Source of the DNA: PALSA-612 sp963711315
GTDB taxonomy: Bacteria; Actinomycetota; Thermoleophilia; Gaiellales; Gaiellaceae
Reading direction: 5' to 3'
NCBI GenBank assembly: GCA_963711315.1
Contig: CAVQDQ010000004.1
Coordinates: 620,001 to 684,000, forward strand
Length of the DNA stretch: 64,000 nt
In this document: piece by piece, positions 16,092 through 24,748 of the stretch
Position numbering within the stretch: the stretch's first letter is position 1
Layout of the letters: the number at the start of each line of letters is the position of its first letter
Translations under genes and position numbers: made by a program
The notes under the pieces: generated by a model
The model's input: only the letters and a program-made list of their open reading frames with translations
Told to the model about the DNA's origin: nothing
Database searches by the model: none

Positions 16092-19013
16092 ATGGCTCTT
16101 GCGGACGCGCACCTCGTCGGGCGTGCTGACGAGCTCGGCACGCTCGACCATGTCCTCAACGAGCTCGATCGAGGCTTCTCGGGCGGCGCGATCGAGCTGG
16201 TGGGAGAGCCTGGGATTGGCAAGACGAGGCTGCTCCAAGAGCTCGCCCGGCTAGCGGAGACGCGCGGGTACCTCGTCCTCGCGGGCTCGGCGTCGGAGCT
16301 AGAGCGAGACCTGCCGTTCTCGGTCTACGTGGATGCTCTGGACGAGTACGTCCAGGGTCTCGAGCCAACGGCTCTTGCCGCCCTTGACGACGATGTTCGA
16401 ACCGAGCTCGCGCACGTCTTCCCCTCACTGTCCACTCTTACGAGCGGGGGCGAGGCGGCACTGCAGCACGAGCGGTACCGCAGCCACCGGGCCGTGCAGG
16501 CGCTGCTCGAGCAGCTCGCTGCTACGAAGCCGCTCGTGCTGGTCCTCGATGACTTCCATTGGGCCGATTCGGCGTCGGTGGAGCTACTGGGCGCGTTGCT
16601 GCGCAGGCCGCCGGGCGCAGCGGTGCTCATCGCCGTGGCCGTTCGACCCCGGCAGACGCCCGAACGCCTGTCAACCGCGCTCGAGCGAGCGCACCGCGCG
16701 GGCACGTTGACACGCCTCGAGCTCGGCGCCCTGACGTCCGACGAATCTCGCGAGCTGCTCGGCGGCGCCGTCGATGCCGCCGCTGCCACCCTGCTCTTCG
16801 AGGAGAGCGGTGGCAACCCGTTCTACCTCGAGCAGCTCGCCCGCTCGCTCGAGCCGGCCGACATCGACGCTGCCGGTGTTCCGGAGATGTCCTCGGCGGT
16901 CGGCGTTCCGTCGACCGTAGCCGCGTCGCTGACCGAGGAACTGACCCTTTTGTCGGACACGTCACGCGTCGTGCTCGAAGGGGCGGCGGTGGCAGGCGAT
17001 CCATTCGAGCCGGAGCTGGCGGCGGCGGCGGCCGGCACATCCGAGGAGTCGGCGATGGACGCGGTCGACGAGCTCCTGCGCCTCGATCTCATTCGCCAGA
17101 CCAACGTGCCGCGGCGTTTCCGCTTTCGGCATCCGCTCGTCCGGCGTGCGGTCTACGAAGCGACGCTGGGGGGCTGGCGGCTGGGTGCCCACGAACGCTG
17201 CGCCGAGGCACTAGCAGCACGCGGCGCTACGGCGGCGGCCCGTGCGCACCACGTCGAGCGATCGGCGCGCGAAGGTGACGTCGCCGCTATATCGGTCCTT
17301 CGCGAGGCAGCGGAGGAGTCGACGCGTCTTGCGCCGGCGAGCGCGGCGCGGTGGCTCGGCGACGCACTGCACCTCCTCCCGCAGACGGCGCCGGCGGAGG
17401 AGCGCATCGAGCTCCTCGTCGCTCACGCGGCAGCCCTCACAGCCACCGGCCGGTACGCAGACAGCCATAGCGATCTGCTCGAGGCGCTCGAGATCGTGCC
17501 CGCGGACGCGTACGCCCTCCAGGCACGGCTCGCGCGGTCGTGCGCCACCGTGGAGAGCCTGCTCGGACGGCAGGAGGAGGCAGGCATCCGCCTGGCGAGA
17601 GCCCTGGAAGAGCTACCCGATCACGACTCGCCCGAGGCGGTCGCGCTCATGACCGAGCTCGCCATAAACGAGTTTTGGCGAGCCAGGTTCGCCGAAATGC
17701 ACGAGACGGCCCAGCGGGCCGTGAGCGCAGCGAGACGCCTCGGCGACCCGGGTCTGACCGCCGCTGCACTGGGGAGGCTCGCTCTTGCAGAGTCGATGAT
17801 GAGGGCGCCCGACCGAGCCGAAGCCCACCTTGCGGAGGCAGTGGCCATCTTCGAGTCGCTGTCGGACGAGGAACTCGCTCGCAACCTCGACGCCGGTGCC
17901 ATGCTCGCCGGTGTCGAGCTCTACCTCGATCGTTACGCCGACGGCGACGCCCATGCCACCCGGACACTGGCGGTGGCGCGTGCCACAGGTCAGGGAGAGC
18001 GTTTTCTCGTCCTCGTTCAGGTGCTCGGTGGCGTGTGGCGCCAGCGCGGCAAGCTCGCGGAAGCCGGCGACCTGCTCGACGGCGGCATCGAAGCGGCGCG
18101 CCTGCTGGGCAACACCCATGCCCTCGTGTGGAGCCTCTCCGGCCGTGGCTCTGCCGCGGTCCGGATGGGGGACCTGGAACTCGCACTTGCCGTAGCTCAG
18201 GAGAGCGTCGATCTCAGCAAGGACGCCGGCGAGAACTTCCATTCGGCCGAGGCAGCCGCCGGCCTGGCCGCCGTCCTGCTCGAGACGGGCGAACCCGAGC
18301 GCGCGGTCGAGCTGCTACTCGGCTCTGCCGGCGGCGAGGAGCTCGTGCTCATCGCGGGGAGCCCGAGAGCTCGGTACCTCGAGGTGGCCGCGCGCTGCTG
18401 GCTCGAGCTCGACCGGGACACCGAGGCGCGACGCGCAGCCGAGGCGGCTCAGGCCTGGGCCGCGGCCGTCCAGCTGCCGATGGCGTCCGTCTGGGCCGAT
18501 CGAGCCGCGGCGGCCGTCGAGCTCCACGCCGGCAACGCCGCCACTGCGGCCGACCTCGCGAGCGCGTCGGCTGCCAGAGCGGACGAAGTTGGAGCCCCAG
18601 TCGAGGCAGCTTTCTCCCGCCTGCTCGCAGGTCGCGCCTTCGCCGAGGCGGGCGACGGCGATCGAGCCGTCGCGGATCTGGAGCTCGCTGCTGCCGGGTT
18701 CGAGCGCTGCGGGGCGCTCCGTTATCGCGATGCCGCAGAGCACGAGCTGGGGAAGCTTGGACATCGCAAGCACAGGCGCACGCGACCGGGGAAGAGCGAC
18801 GGGAGAGGCCTCGACTCGCTGACCGGCCGCGAGCTCCAGGTGGCACGGCTCGTGGTGGACCGGAAGACCAACCCTCAGATCGCAGCAGAGTTGTTCCTCA
18901 GCCAGAAGACCGTCGAGACGCACCTGCGCAACATCTTCCGCAAGATGGACGTCTCGTCACGCGTCGAGCTGGCGCGCGCCGTCGAGCGGGTCGACCGCGC
19001 CGGGCATACTTGA
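16092..19013 (+). CDS. LuxR-family ATP-binding regulator (LAL / MalT-like)
   Basis: Large transcriptional activator of 973 residues: AAA/STAND ATPase, TPR-like helical sensor and LuxR DNA-binding domain. Walker A GEPGIGKTRLL lies near residue 37 and Walker B LVLVLDDFHWAD near 150. A long Ala/Leu/Glu-rich TPR-like region follows. The C-terminus has LTGRELQVARLV, NPQIAAELFLSQKTVETHLRN and FRKMDVSSR, a typical LuxR HTH. ATG 16092 is preferred over one seven codons upstream because GGAGG lies just ahead of it. It is transcribed away from the MMPL operon, a common layout for a pathway activator; its ligand is unknown. Confidence 0.93.
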   Translation: MALADAHLVGRADELGTLDHVLNELDRGFSGGAIELVGEPGIGKTRLLQELARLAETRGYLVLAGSASELERDLPFSVYVDALDEYVQGLEPTALAALDDDVRTELAHVFPSLSTLTSGGEAALQHERYRSHRAVQALLEQLAATKPLVLVLDDFHWADSASVELLGALLRRPPGAAVLIAVAVRPRQTPERLSTALERAHRAGTLTRLELGALTSDESRELLGGAVDAAAATLLFEESGGNPFYLEQLARSLEPADIDAAGVPEMSSAVGVPSTVAASLTEELTLLSDTSRVVLEGAAVAGDPFEPELAAAAAGTSEESAMDAVDELLRLDLIRQTNVPRRFRFRHPLVRRAVYEATLGGWRLGAHERCAEALAARGATAAARAHHVERSAREGDVAAISVLREAAEESTRLAPASAARWLGDALHLLPQTAPAEERIELLVAHAAALTATGRYADSHSDLLEALEIVPADAYALQARLARSCATVESLLGRQEEAGIRLARALEELPDHDSPEAVALMTELAINEFWRARFAEMHETAQRAVSAARRLGDPGLTAAALGRLALAESMMRAPDRAEAHLAEAVAIFESLSDEELARNLDAGAMLAGVELYLDRYADGDAHATRTLAVARATGQGERFLVLVQVLGGVWRQRGKLAEAGDLLDGGIEAARLLGNTHALVWSLSGRGSAAVRMGDLELALAVAQESVDLSKDAGENFHSAEAAAGLAAVLLETGEPERAVELLLGSAGGEELVLIAGSPRARYLEVAARCWLELDRDTEARRAAEAAQAWAAAVQLPMASVWADRAAAAVELHAGNAATAADLASASAARADEVGAPVEAAFSRLLAGRAFAEAGDGDRAVADLELAAAGFERCGALRYRDAAEHELGKLGHRKHRRTRPGKSDGRGLDSLTGRELQVARLVVDRKTNPQIAAELFLSQKTVETHLRNIFRKMDVSSRVELARAVERVDRAGHT

Positions 19014-19018
19014 GTGGA

Positions 19019-19091
19019 GGGCGGTTAGCTCAGCTGGGAGAGCGCCTGCCTTACAAGCAGGAGGTCGGCGGTTCGACCCCGTCACCGCCCA
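19019..19091 (+). tRNA. tRNA-Val (anticodon TAC)
   Basis: A 73-nt cloverleaf starting five bases after the LAL regulator stop. Acceptor arms GGGCGGT/ACCGCCC pair, the D arm is TAGCTCAGCTGGGAGAGC, and the anticodon stem CCTGC/GCAGG holds CTTACAA, giving TAC. The T arm has GGTTCGACC with one G-T pair. CCA is not encoded. Confidence 0.96.
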
Positions 19092-19370
19092 TGGGAAAGT
19101 CCCTGCTACTCGCACGCTTTTTGCCCGAAGGGCACTGCCAGCGAAGCTGCTGAAGGACATGGCGCGGGCCGCATGCGCGTCTCGACACTCGCCCACGGAC
19201 CTCTGAGCCGTGGAGAACCGTGTCCTCGCCCGCTACTCGCGCCAACGCGTCAGGCGAAGCGTGGCCGTCAGCGATTCCCCTATCGCCGGTTATGACTTGC
19301 TATTTGGCTGGCGGGTCACAAGTTGAGTGACGCTGCTGACGCGGCGCTCAGAGGCGAGGATCGGCAACGA
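19092..19370. other. Non-coding stretch, nothing recognised
   Basis: No ORF with a credible product, no tRNA-like fold and no repeat was found here. It separates tRNA-Val from the terminator of the convergent GNAT gene. It may contain the 3' processing region of the tRNA transcript. Confidence 0.5.
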
Positions 19371-19402
19371 AAAGGCGGGCGGTTCGGTGACGAGCCGCCC
19401 GC
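19371..19402 (-). terminator. Rho-independent terminator of the GNAT gene
   Basis: A 12-bp stem (19375-19386 with 19391-19402, one G-T pair) with GTGA/TCAC tetraloop. On the minus strand it is followed by CTTTT. It lies about 105 bp past the GNAT stop, the right orientation and place to end that transcript. Confidence 0.7.
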
Positions 19403-19506
19403 TGCGCGTCGACCCCACCTAGCCGCCGCCGAACGCCACCGCAGCTACCGCCGGTGGTAGCTCTTCGAGCCGGCCCGACGGGTGCTTGATCGCGCGCGAA
19501 CCCGAC

Positions 19507-20061
19507 TTACAGCCGCTTCTCCATGTGCACGTCCTCGGGCTCGAGTTCGTAGAGCTCCGGCAGCGGCTCTGCCATCGGCTCAAAGCCTCGCCGACGGTAG
19601 AAGCGAACTGTGTTGAGGGAGGGCGTGGCCGAAACGACCATCGCAGTGTCACCGCGGTCGCGGGCCAGGCGTTCGAGCTCCTCGCTAAGGTGCCCGCCGA
19701 CGCCGCGAGCGCGGTAGGTGTTGCTCACGTGGAGGAACGCGAGCTGCGCAATACCGGGCCTGATGTGCGGGATCACAACGCCGATGCCGACGAGCTGCCC
19801 GTCGGCGAAGGCTCCCAGTGCGATCCCACCTGCGGCGAGGTGCCGCTCGCACTCGGCGCGCTGGTGGGCGACCGAGTGCTCGCCTTCTCCCTCGCTGAAC
19901 CACGCTGGGGCGCTCCAGTCGCCAGCCTTCTCCTCGAGCCGGGAGCCGCGTTGCACATACAGGGTTTCGATCCGCTCGCTGCGGTCGATCTCGGCTATCC
20001 GCGCGAGATCGGCCGCGACGAGCCGCCGGTAAGCGATCTCGGGCCTCACCTCAGCGGGCAT
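19507..20061 (-). CDS. GNAT-family N-acetyltransferase
   Basis: A 184-residue acetyltransferase using acetyl-CoA; substrate unknown. The core beta-4 and the P-loop-like acetyl-CoA motif are seen as LAFLHVSNTYRARGVGGHL (Q/RxxGxG/A pattern). A later NTVRFYRRRGFEP segment is typical of beta-6/alpha-4. The N-terminal third is longer than the minimal fold. It appears to be a single-gene transcript ending at a good terminator. Confidence 0.85.
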   Translation of the reverse strand: MPAEVRPEIAYRRLVAADLARIAEIDRSERIETLYVQRGSRLEEKAGDWSAPAWFSEGEGEHSVAHQRAECERHLAAGGIALGAFADGQLVGIGVVIPHIRPGIAQLAFLHVSNTYRARGVGGHLSEELERLARDRGDTAMVVSATPSLNTVRFYRRRGFEPMAEPLPELYELEPEDVHMEKRL

Positions 20062-20728
20062 CGTGCCACGACGCTCGTGCTGGGTTAGGTGTGCTGGCAG
20101 GACTGGCTCAGTCCGGAGGATGTCCGGGAGATCCTCGACCGCTACCCCGGGCTCTCATACAGGGAGATCGGGGTACGGGCCGTAGAAGTTCGCACAGTAC
20201 CGTGCGAAAACCACGCTCTCAGCGCATGGGCACAATTGGCACGGAAGGCGCTTCAGATCGGCGGCCAGCTACGCAGTTCATCGATCGTGTGGCGACGGAG
20301 CCACCATCGCTTCGCCGTGGCGATCGCCTCCTGCACTCCGCCCGATCTCCGTCGACTGGGCCTTCATGTGCTGGCCTCTCCCGTAGGCGTGGCTGAAGCG
20401 CTGCACGGGTAGCCCTTTCGGAGCCTTCCGGGCTGGTTCACCGTTGTCCTCTTTGTCGTCGAGTGGGCGTAGCACCAGAGGGTTCTGCCCTTTCGGGAGC
20501 TGCCCAAACGGTTTAGAAGCTCGCGGCTTAGCGCACGCGGTCGCCGGTGAAGGTGCTCCGTCAGGCGCGTGGGCGACAGGGACCTCGCGTCCACACAGCA
20601 AGTGGTGGCGATCAGCGGGTTGGTTCAGCCATCGTCACCCGTGGTTACAGCGTGCGAAACACGTGGGTGGTTTAGGGCGCGCCCTCGTTCGGGTACTGCT
20701 GGCAGACCCCAGAGAAAAGGAGAGCACG
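20062..20728. other. 667-bp region without a supportable gene
   Basis: Open frames exist on both strands, but none shows a domain, signal peptide or ribosome site I can support. One 107-codon minus-strand frame (20278-20601) has fairly ordinary amino-acid content but no recognisable family. A short inverted repeat TTCGCAC/GTGCGAA lies at 20189-20208. The last 30 bp contain the ribosome site of the PRC-barrel gene. Confidence 0.45.
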
Positions 20729-21094
20729 ATGGCAATCGATGTATGGACGTATCAAGCACTCGGCGTTGACCTCGACAACGCGAACTTCGTCGGCTACAGC
20801 GTTGAGGCGCTCGACGGCTCGATCGGCAAAGTGGATGAGGCGACGTTCGACGCCGGCTCAGCCTTCATCGTCGTGGACACCGGCCCGTGGATCTTTGGCA
20901 AGAAGGTCATGCTCCCGGCCGGCGTTGTCAAGAGCGTCGACCACGACGACGAGACGGTCTTCGTCAACCTGATGAAGGACGAGATCAAGAGTGCACCCGA
21001 GTTCGATGACTCGTTGATGGACGACGACGACTATCGCGGACAGCTTGGCACCTACTATGGCCCTGGCGGTACTGGCTACCGCGATCGGAACTGA
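20729..21094 (+). CDS. PRC-barrel domain protein
   Basis: A 121-residue soluble protein with a PRC-barrel fold: FVGYSVEALDGSIGKVDEA, FIVVDTGPWIFGKKVMLPAG and VFVNLMKDEIKSAPEF mark the strands. PRC barrels mediate binding in RNA processing and photosynthetic reaction-centre subunits; in actinobacteria many are stress-related with unknown partner. The C-terminal tail is acidic then Gly/Tyr-rich (DDDDYRGQ, YYGPGGTGY). AAGGAGAGC before ATG 20729 decides the start. Confidence 0.85.
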   Translation: MAIDVWTYQALGVDLDNANFVGYSVEALDGSIGKVDEATFDAGSAFIVVDTGPWIFGKKVMLPAGVVKSVDHDDETVFVNLMKDEIKSAPEFDDSLMDDDDYRGQLGTYYGPGGTGYRDRN

Positions 21095-21165
21095 CCTGGT
21101 GAGGGGCATCCGCCGCAGCGGCTAGGCACCGCCTCGGTAGGTTGCCTTGCATCAGGTCTCGGCGA

Positions 21166-21192
21166 CCCGCTTCGGCGGGCTCTCGTCTTTCT
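21166..21192 (+). terminator. Possible terminator after the PRC-barrel gene
   Basis: A short CCCGC-TTCG-GCGGG stem-loop with a stable TTCG tetraloop is followed by a pyrimidine-rich CTCTCGTCTTTCT run, about 70 bp after the stop. The stem is only 5 bp, so this is tentative. Confidence 0.35.
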
Positions 21193-21344
21193 GGAGCCGC
21201 GACTCCGTCCGCCGGGTATCGGCGGATAGTCAGCCTTTCAGTCAGCCTTGGGCGTCGGCTGAGGTCGTCTGGGGTCGTCTCGACGGGGCGGCATTCACGC
21301 AGCCATGCGGGTTTGTCGCCTACTGTCACTTTGCGCCGTGTGCC

Positions 21345-21374
21345 TTACACGTCGCAGCGCGACATCGCTAGGAT
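21345..21374 (+). promoter_or_regulatory. Possible promoter of the fluoride riboswitch / crcB
   Basis: TAGGAT at 21369-21374 is placed so that transcription would begin at about 21381, exactly where the riboswitch starts. The upstream hexamer TTACAC (18-bp spacing) is a poor -35. The position relative to the aptamer is the main support. Confidence 0.4.
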
Positions 21375-21381
21375 CGAAAGT

Positions 21382-21430
21382 GGGCGATGGGGCTCGCCTT
21401 CAACCGCCAGCACGGCTGATAGCTCCTACG
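21382..21430 (+). ncRNA. Fluoride riboswitch (crcB motif)
   Basis: The 49 nt before the crcB ribosome site match the crcB-motif aptamer. A 5' GGGCGATGGGGC is followed by CGCC, which closes the first stem with GGCG. Then come AACCGCC and CACGGCTGATAGCTCC. GGGGCT (from 21389) can pair with AGCTCC (21421-21426), the helix that links the 5' loop to the 3' end in known fluoride aptamers, and GGCTGAT is the conserved 3' segment. The aptamer ends a few bases before the AAAGGAG site, so fluoride binding could free the ribosome site or prevent termination. The adjoining fluoride channel gene makes the call firm. Confidence 0.92.
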
Positions 21431-21447
21431 AATCTAAAGGAGCAGTC

Positions 21448-21819
21448 ATGCTGGCAACTGTCGCTGTCGCTGTCGGAGGTGCCTTCGGCGCACTCGCACG
21501 CTACGGAGTCGACCGCTTCATCGAGCACCGGTCGCAGAGCACGTTTCCCTGGAGCACCTTTCTGATCAACGTGTCGGGATGCTTCCTCGCGGGGCTTGCA
21601 GTCGCGGCCATCGTGAACCGGCATCACGCGCCGTCGTGGGTCGGCTTGGGCATCGTGACTGGCTTCCTCGGCGCGTACACGACTTACTCGATGTTTGCGC
21701 AGGAGACGTATGACCTCGGCAGCTTCCACATGGCCTTCGCGTTCGTGAACGTCATTGCGACCGTGTCTGTCGGTCTGACGGCGATCTGGGCGGGAGGAGC
21801 TGTCGGGCGTCACTTCTAG
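21448..21819 (+). CDS. crcB: Fluoride channel CrcB/Fluc
   Basis: A 123-residue membrane protein with four hydrophobic helices. Family motifs visible are GGAFGALARYGVDR near the N-terminus, FPWSTFLINVSGCFLAG and GFLGAYTTYSMFAQE, the last two containing the conserved Asn and the central sodium/fluoride-pathway residues. CrcB proteins form dual-topology dimers that let fluoride leave the cell. Only one copy is present, so a homodimer is expected. AAAGGAG six bases upstream fixes the ATG at 21448. Expression is probably induced by fluoride through the preceding riboswitch. Confidence 0.95.
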   Translation: MLATVAVAVGGAFGALARYGVDRFIEHRSQSTFPWSTFLINVSGCFLAGLAVAAIVNRHHAPSWVGLGIVTGFLGAYTTYSMFAQETYDLGSFHMAFAFVNVIATVSVGLTAIWAGGAVGRHF

Positions 21820-21996
21820 TGTCGGCCGGGGCCGTGCCACAACCGTCGTCGGTGCCGGCCGGCCCCGACAGCAAGGCGCACGTTGGCCAGCCGGGACAGA
21901 ACCGCTTTCGGTCCGGCAAACACCCGAGCCGGAGGCGCGCTGTGGTGCAGAGATCAGACGGCCGGTGTTCCGCCTTGGTGCGGACGACCGTGATGC

Positions 21997-22710
21997 TCAG
22001 GTCGCCGCCGCTACGCGCGTCTCGCCTTGCAGAAGCGGTGACGATTGCCTGAACCCCCAGAACGTCAGGTAGATGCAGAGGAACGACTCCCACACGATCT
22101 CCGGGGCGGTGAAGACAAATGAGCCTGCGCTCGGGTTGTCGAACACCCCGAAGAGGATGAGGACGCCACCAAGGAAGGCCAGCGGCCCGCCGATCAGCCC
22201 CACCAGGGCCATTCGCGGCGGCACGAGCTGGGACTTGTACATCAGGTAGCCGAGCAGGAGCCCGTTTCCGAAGCCGGCACAGAACTGCGGCCCGAGGGTG
22301 AACGTCCAGTCGTGGACGGCGACGAGCGACTGGCCTGCGAGCGTGAGCGTGTCGGCATCGACGCCAGTACCTGCGAGGTCGTCGCGCAGGGTGACAACGG
22401 ACATGAGGCTGATGACGCCGGTCAGGATCATCGCCGACTCGATCGTGCGAAGCGCGACGTAGCCGAGCGAGACGGCTTCGCTTACTCGTTTGAGGATCGG
22501 GAACAGGACGACGGCGGTGGCGATGTTCGAGATCGCCAATCCGACTTCGAGCAGCGCTCCGACCGAAACGGTCGTGTCGAACCCCGACCCGAGGATGAAG
22601 TCGTCGTCGTTCAGAACAGAGTCGTAGAACAACAAGGCTGGGATCGAGAAGACGAACGTGCCGATGAACCACAGCCCTGCGATCCGCGCAGTCCTCTGAG
22701 CTGACTCCAT
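21997..22710 (-). CDS. DUF4386-family membrane protein
   Basis: A 237-residue integral membrane protein with about six hydrophobic segments. The arrangement (N-terminal RTARIAGLWFIGTFVFSI, central SLGYVALRTIESAMI, later FGNGLLLGYLMYKS and PLAFLGGVLILFG) matches DUF4386 proteins, whose function is unknown. It stands alone, with no operon partner. The C-terminus ends in a short soluble tail. Confidence 0.8.
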   Translation of the reverse strand: MESAQRTARIAGLWFIGTFVFSIPALLFYDSVLNDDDFILGSGFDTTVSVGALLEVGLAISNIATAVVLFPILKRVSEAVSLGYVALRTIESAMILTGVISLMSVVTLRDDLAGTGVDADTLTLAGQSLVAVHDWTFTLGPQFCAGFGNGLLLGYLMYKSQLVPPRMALVGLIGGPLAFLGGVLILFGVFDNPSAGSFVFTAPEIVWESFLCIYLTFWGFRQSSPLLQGETRVAAAT

Positions 22711-22822
22711 GGTTACCTCCCGTCGACGCCTGTAGCCGCCCTTCCCCAGATGCTCACCTCAGAAACCGGCTCTCTGCACCCGTGTGGGGGGGAACTGCCA
22801 TGAAGCGATCGAAGATCGCTTT

Positions 22823-23707
22823 CTATCGACGGCTCACGACGTGCTGCCACGCAACCAGGGGAGCCGCGACCCATGTGGGGCGGGGAGCCTCGTACAGCTC
22901 CGACGCGTCCGTGTACGTCATGTCGAGGATCTGCCCGCTCAGCTCGCCACGCAGATAGCGGAAAACCTGGCCGGCATCGCGGGCGTCACTCTTCGCCTGG
23001 ACGCAATGCGCGTCGTACGCGGCGTAGTCGCCGCGGGCGAGGAGCTCTATTCCAGCCTCGATCGTTTTCTGGGCCACCTCGAGGCCCCCGCTGTCGGGAG
23101 CCAGTGACCGCTCGGGTGGATCGCCGTAGCCGATCCCGTGATGGAACGGATCCGCCGTGGACACGACCACGGCGCCTTCGGTGAGCTTCGCGAGCCCGTC
23201 GATTCCCGGGAGCTGGTCCGGCCGGCCGCCGGCGAGGTACGGATAGCGCTCGACGACCTCGGGGGCGACGATTCCCCGCCGCTTCGTCTCGGCCTCCCAG
23301 AAGTGCCGGAAGCTGATGAGCGAGTGGTCGTCGCGCCACTCGTCACGCCCGTCGATGCCCGGCCCCTGGATTCCCCAGAAGGGCCAGGCCGATGGATCCG
23401 CACCCGCTGAGACTCGTTTCCGGGCGTCTTCCATCTCGTCGGTGAAGGCATGGAGGACGCTGATGACGACTACGCGCTCCGCCCCGCTGTCGAGGCACCC
23501 GTGGACGACCGCGGCGACCTGGTGTCCGCAGTCGAAGACACCCGCGTGCGGGAAGACAGCCACCCCGCCCGCAGCCAGAGTCGGGGCGAGATTCCACTCC
23601 CGCCCGCGCTCGAGGCGCTCGAGCGTTCCCCGCTCGCCCATCGCCTCGTGCTCGGAGCGGTACAGCTCGTGGATCTGCTCCTTGAGTCGACGGCGATCGA
23701 GCTCCAT
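22823..23707 (-). CDS. MEMO-like (class III extradiol-dioxygenase fold) protein
   Basis: A 294-residue protein with the three landmarks of the MEMO family: VFPHAGVFDCG (usual PHAGxxxSG, metal His), DDHSLISFRHFW (usual DHSLE) and VSTADPFHHG (usual STDFSH-like, His). A late Cys, in AHCVQAKSD, could be the fourth ligand. MEMO proteins bind a metal, copper or iron in those studied, and bacterial ones often accompany radical-SAM and AMMECR1 partners; neither partner is here. ATG at 23707 is preferred because the 24 residues upstream are low complexity. It diverges from the LigD-polymerase gene. Confidence 0.7.
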   Translation of the reverse strand: MELDRRRLKEQIHELYRSEHEAMGERGTLERLERGREWNLAPTLAAGGVAVFPHAGVFDCGHQVAAVVHGCLDSGAERVVVISVLHAFTDEMEDARKRVSAGADPSAWPFWGIQGPGIDGRDEWRDDHSLISFRHFWEAETKRRGIVAPEVVERYPYLAGGRPDQLPGIDGLAKLTEGAVVVSTADPFHHGIGYGDPPERSLAPDSGGLEVAQKTIEAGIELLARGDYAAYDAHCVQAKSDARDAGQVFRYLRGELSGQILDMTYTDASELYEAPRPTWVAAPLVAWQHVVSRR

Positions 23708-23787
23708 CGCGGGTGAAGTCTCCCCGATCCGTGTGGCCGGCGCACCGGTCCCCCGCCGAGCACCATCGGACAGGTACAACCCGCTGC

Positions 23788-24675
23788 GTGGCGTCGCGGT
23801 CGGTCCGCCTCACGAGCCCGGAACGTGTCCTGTTCCCCGACGAAGGGATCACGAAGCAGGACCTGTTCGAGTACTACCGCGCGATCGCGCCGGTGCTCGT
23901 CCCGCATCTGCGCAACCGGCCGTTCACGATGAAGCGCAGGCCCTACGGCATGGCCGGGGACGCGTACTTCCAGAAGCAGGCGCCGAAGGGAATGCCCTCC
24001 TGGATACCGACGCGCACCTTCCGCACCCGCCCGCGCGAGGGCGGGTCGCGGCTCGTCGACTTCCCGCTCGTCAACTCGCCGGAGGCAGTGCTCTGGATGG
24101 TGCAGATGAACTGCATCGACATGAACGCCTGGTACTCGCGCGTCGACAAGCCACACCGCCCGGACTTCGTGCTCTTCGACCTCGACCCACCCGAGGGCGG
24201 CTTCGCGCTCGCGATCCGTGTCGCTCACCTGATCCGCGAGGAGCTCGAGCGGCTCGAGCTCGAGTCCTACGTCAAGACGAGCGGCGCCGACGGGATTCAC
24301 GTGCTCGTACCGATTGTGCGCCGAGCGACGTTCGAGCGGACCTACGCCTTCGCGGAGCGCGTGGCGCGCGGCCTCGAGGAGCGGCACCCAGGGCTCGTCA
24401 CGACCGAATGGCTGAAGCGCAAGCGCAAGGGCGTGCTCGTCGACCACCGCCAGAACGCACGGGGGAAGACGATTGCCTCCGTCTACTCGGTGCGGCCGAA
24501 GCCGGGCGCGCCGGTTTCGACGCCGCTCCGCTGGGACGAGCTCACAGAGGACGTGACGCCGCGCCGCTTCGGGATGCGCGAGGCGCTCGAGCGGGTCGAA
24601 CAGCACGGTGACCTGTTCGAGCCCGTGCTCGCGGGCGGCCAGGCACTCGGACGTGCCCTGAAGAAGTTGCGTTAA
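23788..24675 (+). CDS. LigD-type polymerase domain protein (NHEJ primase-polymerase)
   Basis: A stand-alone polymerase domain of bacterial non-homologous end-joining, about 295 residues. It has the typical opening LTSPERVLFPDEGITKQDL, PFTMKRRPYG, the catalytic metal motif FVLFDLDPPEG and the nucleotide-contact region YVKTSGADGIHVLVP. In LigD this domain fills gaps with ribonucleotides before ligation. Here the ligase and phosphoesterase domains are absent and no Ku gene is in the window, so partners must be elsewhere. GTG at 23788 is inferred from the family N-terminus. The gene is followed by a strong inverted repeat. Confidence 0.9.
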   Translation: MASRSVRLTSPERVLFPDEGITKQDLFEYYRAIAPVLVPHLRNRPFTMKRRPYGMAGDAYFQKQAPKGMPSWIPTRTFRTRPREGGSRLVDFPLVNSPEAVLWMVQMNCIDMNAWYSRVDKPHRPDFVLFDLDPPEGGFALAIRVAHLIREELERLELESYVKTSGADGIHVLVPIVRRATFERTYAFAERVARGLEERHPGLVTTEWLKRKRKGVLVDHRQNARGKTIASVYSVRPKPGAPVSTPLRWDELTEDVTPRRFGMREALERVEQHGDLFEPVLAGGQALGRALKKLR

Positions 24676-24692
24676 TGAGCGAAAGCGCAAAC

Positions 24693-24748
24693 GTGCCGCT
24701 CGAGCCGGCCGAGCGGGTGAGCGCAGGGTCGAGTGACTCGAGCGGCAC
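24693..24748. repeat. 12-bp perfect inverted repeat after the LigD-polymerase gene
   Basis: GTGCCGCTCGAG at 24693-24704 is repeated inverted at 24737-24748, with a 32-base GC-rich spacer. No T run follows on either strand, so it is not a classical terminator. It could be a rho-assisted stop, an mRNA-stabilising hairpin or a protein site. Confidence 0.8.

Noticed and set aside
18957..19196. 79-codon minus-strand frame at tRNA-Val
   Set aside because: It contains the typical peptide translated from the complement of a tRNA (GSNRRPPACKAGAL), not a gene.
20278..20601. 107-codon minus-strand frame in the 20-kb gap
   Set aside because: Composition is plausible, but there is no domain, ribosome site or operon context to support it.
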